Below, piece after piece: positions 1 through 5,765 of a DNA stretch of 11,092 nucleotides (its first letter is position 1; every line of letters starts with the position of its first letter). Made by a program: the position numbers and the translations under genes. The notes under the pieces were generated by a model that was not told the origin of the DNA, ran no database searches, and saw only the letters and a program-made list of their open reading frames with translations. Source of the DNA: Candidatus Parcubacteria bacterium (GTDB taxonomy: Bacteria > Patescibacteriota > Minisyncoccia > Phycocordibacterales > Zambryskibacteraceae); the NCBI GenBank assembly GCA_019661845.1, contig JAIFWL010000005.1, forward strand, positions 1 through 11,092, read 5' to 3'.

Positions 1-369
<369 letters not shown>

Positions 370-380
370 ACACAACCCAA

Positions 381-417
381 TTAAACCCCTCCCTACCCTC
401 CCCTTGTCAGGGGAGGG
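381..417 (+). repeat. Palindromic repeat copy A
   Basis: A C-rich tail (TTAAACCCCTCCCTA, 381-395) leads into a perfect 9-bp stem, CCCTCCCCT (396-404) with AGGGGAGGG (409-417), around the loop TGTC. It sits between divergent gltX and the 61-aa gene. It has the same orientation as B1 and is inverted relative to B2 and C. There is no T-tract after the stem, so it is not a standard terminator. Confidence 0.85.
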
Positions 418-440
418 CTATTCGAGAGATATAATCCTAC

Positions 441-467
441 TTGACAAGATTGTATAATAGATATACA
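441..467 (+). promoter_or_regulatory. Possible promoter of the 61-aa gene
   Basis: A perfect TTGACA (441-446) is followed after 15 bp by TATACA (462-467). A perfect TATAAT also lies at 453-458, but it is only 6 bp from TTGACA and has no good -35 of its own. The region is clearly promoter-like, but which hexamers pair is uncertain. Confidence 0.4.
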
Positions 468-474
468 GTTATAA

Positions 475-482
475 AAGGAGGT
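475..482 (+). promoter_or_regulatory. Strong Shine-Dalgarno of the 61-aa gene
   Basis: AAGGAGGT lies four bases before the ATG at 486. It fixes the start there rather than at the in-frame TTG at 441, which belongs to the promoter region. It is one of only two strong Shine-Dalgarno sites in the window. Confidence 0.75.
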
Positions 483-485
483 TGT

Positions 486-671
486 ATGACTAAGAAGAAG
501 CAGGAGGTCGACAACTCAATTACTCCGAAGCAGGCTGCGGAGGAGATGGATAACCTCAGTGGAGATCTCACCCCTGCTGCCACCCGTATCCAAACTTTCG
601 TTAACGCTGGCAAGAGGCTACACCCAAAGCCATCTCTGGCGGAAATCGAAGGCGACGAGGATCAGGAGTAA
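486..671 (+). CDS. Small acidic/charged protein of unknown function (61 aa)
   Basis: I do not recognise this protein. It opens with a lysine run (MTKKKQ), has a probable helical middle (TPKQAAEEMDNLSGDLTPAA, residues 13-32), and ends acidic (EIEGDEDQE). There is no signal peptide, membrane segment or cysteine. The composition suggests a soluble cytosolic protein. The gene looks real because it has a promoter-like region, a strong Shine-Dalgarno at the right place and a good intrinsic terminator just after the stop. It is the only rightward gene and stands alone between repeat copies A and B1, so it may be cargo of a repeat-bounded unit. An antitoxin-like or nucleic-acid-associated role is conceivable, but nothing in the sequence shows it. 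Confidence 0.75.
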   Translation: MTKKKQEVDNSITPKQAAEEMDNLSGDLTPAATRIQTFVNAGKRLHPKPSLAEIEGDEDQE

Positions 672-687
672 CGAAGTGTTGCCCACC

Positions 688-721
688 AGGCGCCAGGGAA
701 ACCTGGCGCTTCGTCTTTTTT
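688..721 (+). terminator. Intrinsic terminator of the 61-aa gene
   Basis: The stem AGGCGCCAGG (688-697) pairs with CCTGGCGCTT (702-711, one G-T pair) around a GAAA tetraloop. It is followed by TCTTTTTTA (714-722). ACGAAG at 671-676 can pair instead with CTTCGT at 709-714, extending the structure around an internal loop and placing the T-tract directly at its foot. It starts within 20 nt of the stop codon. Confidence 0.85.
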
Positions 722-722
722 A

Positions 723-754
723 TTCAACCCCCTAAATCCCCCTTGTCAGGGGGA
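723..754 (+). repeat. Palindromic repeat copy B1
   Basis: A tail resembling that of copy A (TTCAACCCCCTAAA, 723-736) leads into a 7-bp stem, TCCCCCT (737-743) with AGGGGGA (748-754), around the loop TGTC. CTTTTTATT follows, so on the plus strand this copy could act as a second terminator behind the 61-aa gene. The stop codon of the opposing DUF559 gene (746-748) falls inside its loop. Confidence 0.8.
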
Positions 755-1168
755 CTTTTTATTAGACCCCTCCCTGACAAGGGAGGGGTTGGGGTGGGTT
801 AAATTATTTATTCTATTCTTTAAATCCTCTATAACTTCTTCAATATTATTTAAGACATCCTCATTTTTATATCTAACCACCTCTACACCAAATTTCTCTT
901 TCAAAACATTATCTCTTTCTTTATCCCTCACAGCATCATGCACTTCCCCATCAACTTCCACGGCTAACTTCAAACTGGCACAATAAAAATCCATAATAAA
1001 ATCACCTATGGGTTTCTGCCTTGAGAATTTAAGATTTATTACTCCCCTATCCTTTAAAACTTTTTCCCATAAAACTTTCTCTGCTTGAGTAGAATCCTTT
1101 CTCAGTTCTCTCGCACGAGAAACTAGTTCTTTATCATAAGGAATGAATTTATAATTTTTCTTCTTCAT
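746..1168 (-). CDS. DUF559 nuclease-like protein (endonuclease-fold, 140 aa)
   Basis: DUF559 proteins share the restriction-endonuclease-like (PD-(D/E)XK/Vsr-related) fold. Their substrate is generally not established. Family marks are the N-terminal ARELRKDSTQAEKVLWEKVL (residues 19-38), KFSRQKPIGDFIMDFYC (47-63) with D60 as a likely metal ligand, VEVDG (70-74) with E71 and D73, and VEVVRYKNEDVLNNIEEV (95-112). The conserved domain ends near residue 118. The last 16-18 residues are encoded by repeat B2 and the edge of B1, so the original stop may have been lost to a repeat insertion. The ATG at 1168 is supported by GAGGAG just upstream. The AT-rich coding sequence differs from neighbouring ftsW or murG and suggests acquisition. 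It lies between repeats B2 and C, directly downstream of murG on the same strand. A DNA nuclease or nickase activity is inferred from the fold only. Confidence 0.9.
   Translation of the reverse strand: MKKKNYKFIPYDKELVSRARELRKDSTQAEKVLWEKVLKDRGVINLKFSRQKPIGDFIMDFYCASLKLAVEVDGEVHDAVRDKERDNVLKEKFGVEVVRYKNEDVLNNIEEVIEDLKNRINNLTHPNPSLVREGSNKKSP
766..803 (-). repeat. Palindromic repeat copy B2 (inverted)
   Basis: A perfect 10-bp stem, ACCCCTCCCT (766-775) with AGGGAGGGGT (780-789), surrounds the loop GACA. The tail TTGGGGTGGGTTAAA follows. It is inverted relative to A and B1 and only 11 bp from B1. The DUF559 frame reads through it, giving the protein tail HPNPSLVREG. The B1 and B2 loops (TGTC and GACA) are complementary, so the two hairpins could kiss in RNA. 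Confidence 0.85.
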
Positions 1169-1171
1169 TTA

Positions 1172-1177
1172 CTCCTC
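1172..1177 (-). promoter_or_regulatory. Shine-Dalgarno of the DUF559 gene, overlapping repeat C
   Basis: GAGGAG on the minus strand, then TAA, then ATG. The first four bases belong to the outer 3' arm of the repeat C hairpin, so folding of the repeat in mRNA could mask the site. Spacing (3 nt) is short but workable. Confidence 0.55.
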
Positions 1178-1210
1178 GCCCTGACAAGGGAGAGGTTGGG
1201 AGAGGGTTTA
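1174..1210 (-). repeat. Palindromic repeat copy C (inverted)
   Basis: CCTC-G-CCCT (1174-1182) pairs with AGGG-A-GAGG (1187-1195) around the loop GACA, with one mismatch. The tail TTGGGAGAGGGTTTA (1196-1210) follows. It has the same orientation as B2 and starts four bases beyond the murG stop codon. It is inverted relative to copy A, with which it bounds the island. Confidence 0.8.
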
Positions 1211-1214
1211 GCCT

Positions 1215-2348
1215 CTACTTCTCTACTTCATGCTCCAAGGCAATCTTTAGAATTTCTTCTGCCACCAATCGTGCGGCGTCGGGTTTATAAAATGATTTTG
1301 CAGCTTCGCTCATCTTCTGACTTATTTCTTTATCATTTACTAATCTTTCAATTTCTGAAGCAAGAATATTTGGAGTAAGGTTATCTTCCTCTACCACTTC
1401 GCACGCGCCAGCGCGAGCATAGGCGAAGGCGTTCGAACGTTGATCATGACTTACTCGCTCGTTTATAGGAATGATTATACTTGGCACTCCCCATGAAGCG
1501 ATTTCATATATTGCCGAACCTGCACGCGAGATAACAACCTTAGCAACACCAGCTGCCATCCTCATAGCTAAAGGATTTAAATAATCATAAGGCTTGTATC
1601 GATCTTTGTGCGTAGAATCAAAGAGTATCGCATCTGCAGTTGCCTTAACCTCTTCGAAATTATTTCTCCCTGTCTGATGAATCACAGCATACTTCTCTAG
1701 AAGACCTTTGAGAGCTCCGATCACGGCCTCATTGATCCTTTGTGCCCCAGTTGATCCGCCAAGAATCAATACCACCGGTATATTGTCTTCCAATTTAAGA
1801 ATCTCTCTAGAACCTTCGGTTATAGGTTGGCTAATTTCTTTGCGTACTGGTTGACCTGTATAAGCGACCTTACTTTCGGGGAAGAACTTTGCCGCTTCTT
1901 TATAAGATACGGCTATTCTTTGAGCGAATTTGCCCGCCCACAAGTTGACCTTACCAGGCACAGTATCAGATTCATGAATTACCACAGGGATACGCAAGAG
2001 TCTTGCAGCAAGGAGAGCTGGGAAGGAGGCGTACCCTCCCTTGCCGAAGACCACATCAGGATATAGTTGGTAAACTTGCCAGAGAGAGGTCAGAGTCCCC
2101 CACCCTGTTTTGAATATGTCGAAGAAGTTTTTAATAGAGAAGTATTTCCTAATCTTCCCTGCACTATTCTTCTTATACTTTATCCCAGCTTCATACAACA
2201 TCCCTTCGTTGTAAGGAGTTGGAGATAAGAAGAATAATTCCATATCCACCAAGCGCTTGTCCTTGGCTAACTTATTTAACTCCTCAGCTATAGAAATGAT
2301 GGGGTAGAAGTGTCCTCCAGTTCCGCCACCGGTAAATAAGATTCTCAT
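1215..2348 (-). CDS. murG: UDP-GlcNAc--lipid I N-acetylglucosaminyltransferase MurG
   Basis: Adds GlcNAc from UDP-GlcNAc to lipid I to make lipid II on the inner face of the membrane. This is a 377-residue GT-B enzyme. The N-terminal domain shows GGGTGGH (7-13), GKGGYASFPALLAA (102-115) and VIHESDTVPG (123-132). The C-terminal domain shows LGGSTGAQRIN (196-206), SRAGSAIYEIASWGVPSII (274-292) with E282 at the UDP-sugar site, and HDQ (301-303) near the acceptor-side loop. The length is normal for the family. The ATG overlaps the ftsW stop by four bases (ATGA) and no Shine-Dalgarno is seen, so translation is probably coupled to ftsW. It is the last wall gene of the cluster. murC, which often follows murG, is absent, and repeat C begins four bases after the TAG stop. 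Confidence 0.96.
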   Translation of the reverse strand: MRILFTGGGTGGHFYPIISIAEELNKLAKDKRLVDMELFFLSPTPYNEGMLYEAGIKYKKNSAGKIRKYFSIKNFFDIFKTGWGTLTSLWQVYQLYPDVVFGKGGYASFPALLAARLLRIPVVIHESDTVPGKVNLWAGKFAQRIAVSYKEAAKFFPESKVAYTGQPVRKEISQPITEGSREILKLEDNIPVVLILGGSTGAQRINEAVIGALKGLLEKYAVIHQTGRNNFEEVKATADAILFDSTHKDRYKPYDYLNPLAMRMAAGVAKVVISRAGSAIYEIASWGVPSIIIPINERVSHDQRSNAFAYARAGACEVVEEDNLTPNILASEIERLVNDKEISQKMSEAAKSFYKPDAARLVAEEILKIALEHEVEK

Positions 2349-3448
2349 GTAGTTTTCTGATGTTTAGAGATAGATAGGATGATGCCGACTTCGAAGAGGC
2401 TGATGAAGAGCGAGGTACCACCGTGCGAGACGAAGGGCAAGGTAATCCCCGAGAGCGGTATAAGCCCAAGCATAGCACCAATGTTGACGAACGCTTGAGA
2501 CACTATCATCATAACAATTCCCACAACTACCAGTCTACCGAAGGTGTCTGGGCTCCTAGAGGCAATCTTCAAACCTCGAGTGGCGAAGAGAGCGAAGAGG
2601 GCGATAAGTAAGACGCTTCCCACGAAGCCGAACTCCTCTGCCGCCACGGCGAAGATGGAGTCCCCCACTGGCTCTGGCAAGTAAGTAAACTTCTGAATAC
2701 TCTGGCCGAAGCCTGAGCCAAAGAGTTGCCCAGAACCCACAGCAATGAGAGACTGCTGGATCTGATAACTTGCACCAAGAGAGTCTGCTTGGGGATGAAG
2801 GAATGTATTAATACGCTTCATGACGTATGGTCGAGTAAAGGCGAGGAAAGTAATACCCATAACTCCTGCGAGGATGATGATGAGCACATTCCTCCATGCT
2901 CCGCCCGCTACCACAAACATGGCCATACCAGTAATCACAATGACCATAAATGTATCTGTATCTGGTTGCTTAAGGAGTAGCCCTCCACAAAGTCCAAGCA
3001 GTACGATAAGTGGCAGGAATCCTTGACTGAAGGTGCTCATCTTCTCCTTCACGCTCGCTGCCCATGCGGCGAAGTAGACAATGAAGGCGAACTTAAGCAC
3101 TTCCGAAGTTTGGAAGGAAATGCCAGCTATCATAATCCAACGTCTAGCACCGCCGTGCTCGAAGCCAATTTGAGGGAAGAGTACAAGAATATTGAGAATT
3201 ACTGCCAAGCCCAAGAGATAGAAGGCAAGCTTCTTCCACACTTTGTAATCTAGTCGTGTGGCGAGGAAGCAAGCAATGCTCCCCAGGAAGAGCCCGAGCA
3301 CTGTTTGGGAGAAGGCCACACTCGAGTAGTTTGAACTCTCTTTAGCCAAGAGACCAAGTGATGCGGAGGAGAAGATGAAAAACCCCACTACCACTAAGAC
3401 AGTGATTATCGCTAGGAAAGGTTTATCAACCTTGATACGACTCGCCAT
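2345..3448 (-). CDS. ftsW: SEDS-family peptidoglycan glycosyltransferase FtsW
   Basis: Integral-membrane lipid II polymerase that works with a class B penicillin-binding protein at the septum. The 367 residues contain about ten hydrophobic segments, the first at 10-30. SEDS marks are GARRWIMIAGISFQTSEVLKF (the segment ending at 120), KQPDTDTF (160-167), YLPEPVGDSIFAVAAEEFGF (256-275) with D263 matching the proposed catalytic aspartate, and the C-terminal GAMLGLIPLSGITLPFVSHG (324-343). The GAMLGLIP...SHGGTS wording and the murG neighbour favour FtsW over RodA. It starts 8 nt after the CAP gene. A TATAAT overlaps the CAP stop and lies 7 nt before the ATG, so it may also have its own near-leaderless promoter. 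GAAGAA is at best a weak Shine-Dalgarno. No partner PBP gene is in the window. Confidence 0.95.
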   Translation of the reverse strand: MASRIKVDKPFLAIITVLVVVGFFIFSSASLGLLAKESSNYSSVAFSQTVLGLFLGSIACFLATRLDYKVWKKLAFYLLGLAVILNILVLFPQIGFEHGGARRWIMIAGISFQTSEVLKFAFIVYFAAWAASVKEKMSTFSQGFLPLIVLLGLCGGLLLKQPDTDTFMVIVITGMAMFVVAGGAWRNVLIIILAGVMGITFLAFTRPYVMKRINTFLHPQADSLGASYQIQQSLIAVGSGQLFGSGFGQSIQKFTYLPEPVGDSIFAVAAEEFGFVGSVLLIALFALFATRGLKIASRSPDTFGRLVVVGIVMMIVSQAFVNIGAMLGLIPLSGITLPFVSHGGTSLFISLFEVGIILSISKHQKTT

Positions 3449-3455
3449 TTCTTCA

Positions 3456-3461
3456 ATTATA
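3456..3461 (-). promoter_or_regulatory. TATAAT 7 nt before ftsW
   Basis: A perfect TATAAT on the minus strand overlaps the TAA stop of the CAP gene and is followed by TGAAGAA and the ftsW ATG. No clear -35 box is present. The distance would give an almost leaderless ftsW transcript. Confidence 0.4.
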
Positions 3462-4401
3462 ACATCGATTCTGCGGGTGGTGGAGGGAGAGTGAGGTAAG
3501 AAGTTTCTAAATTACGTGAGGAGATGAAGTTGTTGCCCAAGTGGATAGCAAGGATGATGGCGATGAGAGCTAAACCATTTAGAGCTAAGTCCAAGTGGCG
3601 GAAATTTACTCTCAAGAAGATATGTAGGAGTACTGCAACAAGTACAATGCCGAGTATCACAAAGAGGGTTACATCAGTAGCTTGTCGTGGTGAAGAGATG
3701 ATCTTCTGCCACAAACTTGTTTCTTGTACTGACGCCGGACCTGCATTAGGAAGTGTAACTGATTTTGAATTTAGTTGTGGGTTGTTAGTTGTCGGTTGTT
3801 GGTTACCAGCTTTTGGTCTCATGAAAGCTGGTACAGGTTCTGCATACACTTGTGCTACAAACACTGCTTCCCTACCCTTATACATTCCTGTTGCCACTCC
3901 AGTACCCACTTCCTTATACATGCCTCCCACAATATTGGCACGATGGGTTGGTGAATTCATCCAAGCCTTGGTCACTTCCTGCGAGTCGCTGAAGTTTACA
4001 GCCAAGTTCTCCCCCGCATATCTGTAAACATATCCAGCTTTGTCGAACCAATACCACGGAGTCTTACCCTCTGGCGAAGTGTGAGCGAAGTAACTCTTGC
4101 TTGCCATGTCCTCAGCCTTCATCTGTGCCACTTTGTCTAAGAGTGGACTCTCGACAAGAGTTGGTAATTTATTACTCTGTCTTTCAGTATTGGTAAGCTC
4201 TGTTAAAACACTTGGGAGCACTGCTCCAAGGTTGAAGGTATCTACAAGTGCCACGAATTTTACCGATGGTACTACAAATAGAATTAGCTCCACCGCTACT
4301 ACTACTCCTAAGAGATGCTTAATATTCTTCCTGTGTAATAAGTGTGGTCGGTGCCCATTCCCCTCATGAGGTATAAAGTGTCGTTTAAGCCACTTGAACA
4401 T
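3457..4401 (-). CDS. Membrane-anchored CAP (SCP/PR-1-like) domain protein
   Basis: This 314-residue protein has an N-terminal membrane segment (about 30-50), a CAP domain (about 68-188), a Pro/Asn/Gln linker (about 195-225) and two C-terminal membrane segments (about 243-263 and 272-290). CAP hallmarks are YFAHTSPEG with H107, AGENLA with E131, and AWMNSPTHRANI with H153, the His/Glu/His set that lines the CAP cavity. With this topology the CAP domain should face outside the cytoplasmic membrane. Bacterial CAP proteins (YkwD type) are common in CPR and spore-formers but their biochemical role is mostly unknown. Placement directly before ftsW suggests an envelope or division role. The start at 4401 is preceded by a good promoter. 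A heptamer tandem repeat encodes part of the linker. Confidence 0.92.
   Translation of the reverse strand: MFKWLKRHFIPHEGNGHRPHLLHRKNIKHLLGVVVAVELILFVVPSVKFVALVDTFNLGAVLPSVLTELTNTERQSNKLPTLVESPLLDKVAQMKAEDMASKSYFAHTSPEGKTPWYWFDKAGYVYRYAGENLAVNFSDSQEVTKAWMNSPTHRANIVGGMYKEVGTGVATGMYKGREAVFVAQVYAEPVPAFMRPKAGNQQPTTNNPQLNSKSVTLPNAGPASVQETSLWQKIISSPRQATDVTLFVILGIVLVAVLLHIFLRVNFRHLDLALNGLALIAIILAIHLGNNFISSRNLETSYLTLPPPPAESML
3770..3804 (-). repeat. Five-unit heptamer tandem repeat inside the CAP gene
   Basis: On the minus strand the units are AACCAAC, AACCGAC, AACTAAC, AACCCAC and AACTAAA, with consensus AACYNAC. They encode the Gln/Pro/Thr/Asn linker QQPTTNNPQLN at about residues 201-211. The period of 7 is not a multiple of 3, so this is a DNA-level repeat and not a repeated peptide. 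Confidence 0.85.
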
Positions 4402-4407
4402 GTTTTA

Positions 4408-4436
4408 ATAATGCATCGTTGGAAGCTCTTAGTCAA
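4408..4436 (-). promoter_or_regulatory. Promoter of the CAP gene, likely leaderless
   Basis: TTGACT (4431-4436) and CATTAT (4408-4413) are spaced by exactly 17 bp. The -10 hexamer is followed by TAAAAC and the CAP ATG at 4401. This is the best two-box promoter among the cluster genes. It lies in the only gap longer than 20 bp between genes of the cluster (4402-4441). Confidence 0.55.
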
Positions 4437-4441
4437 CTTCC

Positions 4442-5515
4442 CTACTTCTTCACCGAGTAGACTAGAGTAGAACTACCAGTAGATGAGAGGACCTTGAAAT
4501 TGATGCGACTTATTACTTGCCCACGTGGAGTCTCCACACTCACCCGCCAGTCGCCAGGGGTAAATTGATACTTGTGCGAGAAGGTGCGGAAACCCTCTAC
4601 CCTACCGCCAGCAAGGAAGAGCGGGATCTCTGTTGAGGTCTGCCACTCACCCTTATTATCCTTGTACTGCCACTTGTGAACGATATTGGTGTTGAGTGAA
4701 CCCGGTGAATATACCGCAGTGTAAGCATAGAGTGGTTCGCCAGATCCTAAATGAATTTTAATAGCGAATGGTAAATACTTCTCCCAACCCATTTCTTCCT
4801 CCCCCACTACATAATTCCCTCTGCTATCACGCTCAACAGAGTGGTAAATTCCTGAATCTTTAAGCGAGAGAGGGATGGGTGGGATGAGGTTAGTGAAGTA
4901 GAGCGTATTTATACCGACGAAGATGACAGTAACGAAGCTCCAGATGTGAGTCCTATTCTCAATAAAGCTCTCCCGAGCGAACCTTACAATAAGTTTCAAG
5001 AGTACCCAGAGCACGGCAAGGCTCACTAATCCACTCAAGACGAAGACGCCATCATTGAGTGACTTCGTAGCAATAGGCATGAGGAAGATCGAGAAGGAGA
5101 AGATGGCGAAGTAGAGGAATGAAAGTCGAAGTGCAAGTTGCGTGTACCGCTTCTGGAAGAACTCATTGATAAGTAGTGCGAAGAGTAAGAGTGCGATAAA
5201 TGGCCATGTGGCCGAGAGAGCACTCGAGCGCAAGTAGAAGACGAATATAGAGCCGAAGAGTGCTCCGAAGCTAAACTGTAAGATATTTGGTAGCCAGAAT
5301 CCTTCCTCTCTTTCCTTATTCCTGCTCAACATGATGACGCAGTATGCAGAGAGGAAAATGTTGAATGTAATCCAGAGGTTGTCCCAGAGGTTATCGACTC
5401 TCTGCATGGTAAGTGAGTCGAAGATGAAGCCGCCAATAAGCGAAGCTACCGAGAGTCGCCTCTCGTATGTCTCGTACCAATGTCTCAACTTCGAATGCTT
5501 CTTCGTATTACTCAC
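4442..5515 (-). CDS. Polytopic membrane protein with C-terminal DUF2914 domain
   Basis: This 357-residue protein has about seven predicted membrane segments (roughly 22-36, 48-64, 80-95, 104-120, 130-150, 157-178 and 190-210). A soluble C-terminal domain follows. It carries the DUF2914 pattern: IVHKWQYKDNKGEW (278-291), FRTFSHKYQFTPGDWRVSVE (309-328), then RGQVISRINFKV (331-342). DUF2914 has a beta-sandwich look and no assigned function. The domain would sit outside or inside depending on the exact helix number. The start is a GTG whose last bases overlap the stop of the DUF5654 gene (GTGA), so the two are translationally coupled. Its position between mraY and ftsW suggests an envelope role, but the sequence does not show one. 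Confidence 0.85.
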   Translation of the reverse strand: MSNTKKHSKLRHWYETYERRLSVASLIGGFIFDSLTMQRVDNLWDNLWITFNIFLSAYCVIMLSRNKEREEGFWLPNILQFSFGALFGSIFVFYLRSSALSATWPFIALLLFALLINEFFQKRYTQLALRLSFLYFAIFSFSIFLMPIATKSLNDGVFVLSGLVSLAVLWVLLKLIVRFARESFIENRTHIWSFVTVIFVGINTLYFTNLIPPIPLSLKDSGIYHSVERDSRGNYVVGEEEMGWEKYLPFAIKIHLGSGEPLYAYTAVYSPGSLNTNIVHKWQYKDNKGEWQTSTEIPLFLAGGRVEGFRTFSHKYQFTPGDWRVSVETPRGQVISRINFKVLSSTGSSTLVYSVKK

Positions 5516-5751
5516 TTATCTTTGCTTGGTTTATTAACAAACCTCTCAAGCTGAGTGATGAGTATCACCACCGCTGCTGTTACGAGTCCCGCGTAGATGA
5601 ACTTCACTGTCACCGTGTCTTTGGAAAGTGGAAAGAGCTTCTCTATCATCGCTGTTATAGCCTCATTCCACGCAAGGCCCGCTACTAACCCAAGCGCTGC
5701 ACCAATATAACCAACTGTTCGTGATTTTATCTCCTTATTAATTTCATTCAT
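5512..5751 (-). CDS. Small two-helix membrane protein, DUF5654 family
   Basis: A 79-residue protein with two hydrophobic segments (about 12-30 and 49-67) joined by a short loop, with charged ends. The string GLVAGLAWNEAI (21-32), the FIYAGLVTAAVVILIT second helix and the length match what I recall of DUF5654, a family common in CPR and archaeal genomes and without known function. The ATG at 5751 is preceded by TACAAT and six bases, with no Shine-Dalgarno. Its stop overlaps the GTG start of the DUF2914 gene, so the two products may be made in fixed ratio and could form a complex. Family assignment is from memory of the AWNEAI motif. Confidence 0.8.
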   Translation of the reverse strand: MNEINKEIKSRTVGYIGAALGLVAGLAWNEAITAMIEKLFPLSKDTVTVKFIYAGLVTAAVVILITQLERFVNKPSKDK

Positions 5752-5757
5752 GAATTT

Positions 5758-5763
5758 ATTGTA
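5758..5763 (-). promoter_or_regulatory. -10-like TACAAT 6 nt before the DUF5654 gene
   Basis: In the 14-nt gap after mraY the minus strand reads TACAAT, then AAATTC, then ATG. No good -35 is visible. It may give a leaderless internal transcript for DUF5654 and the genes after it. Confidence 0.3.
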
Positions 5764-5765
5764 TC

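Larger units (their letters stand above)
382..1210. mobile_element. Candidate palindrome-bounded composite element with a 61-aa gene and a DUF559 gene
   Basis: The segment begins with TAAACCC (382-388) and ends with GGGTTTA (1204-1210). The outermost repeats A and C are inverted copies of each other: a C-rich tail followed by a hairpin centred on TTGTCA. Two more copies, B1 and B2, meet tail-to-tail in the middle. The result is two modules: A, small gene, terminator, B1, and B2, DUF559 gene, C. Both genes carry strong Shine-Dalgarno sites, unlike the rest of the window. Part of the DUF559 gene is very AT-rich (17 G or C in 841-900). No transposase and no clear target-site duplication is seen. 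It may be a mobile or homing unit, or independent insertions of a dispersed repeat at one permissive intergenic site. Confidence 0.4.

Noticed and set aside
430..435. TATAAT at 430-435 as the main promoter of the 61-aa gene
   Set aside because: No matching -35 box upstream, and repeat A ends 12 bp before it. The 441-467 boxes fit at least as well.
441..671. Longer 76-residue version of the small plus-strand protein starting at TTG 441
   Set aside because: That TTG is part of TTGACA in the promoter region, and the strong Shine-Dalgarno points to the ATG at 486.
789..986. Serine/threonine-rich plus-strand frame opposite the DUF559 gene
   Set aside because: Low-complexity antisense of a clear conserved gene, with no Shine-Dalgarno.
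381..1210. A CRISPR-like array from the four similar repeats
   Set aside because: Copies are in both orientations, differ in sequence, have very unequal spacing and enclose complete genes. No cas gene is present.
381..1210. A REP-RAYT unit
   Set aside because: No GTAG-type tetranucleotide next to the hairpins and no HUH transposase. DUF559 belongs to another fold.
1174..1210. Repeat C as a terminator after murG
   Set aside because: On the minus strand the stem is followed by AGTAAATG, not a T-tract, so it does not fit an intrinsic terminator.
1430..1439. CGTTCGAACG palindrome in murG
   Set aside because: Only 10 bp, expected by chance in a window of this size.
2423..3253. Several plus-strand frames opposite ftsW
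   Set aside because: Antisense shadows of the membrane-protein gene, with no family resemblance or initiation signals.
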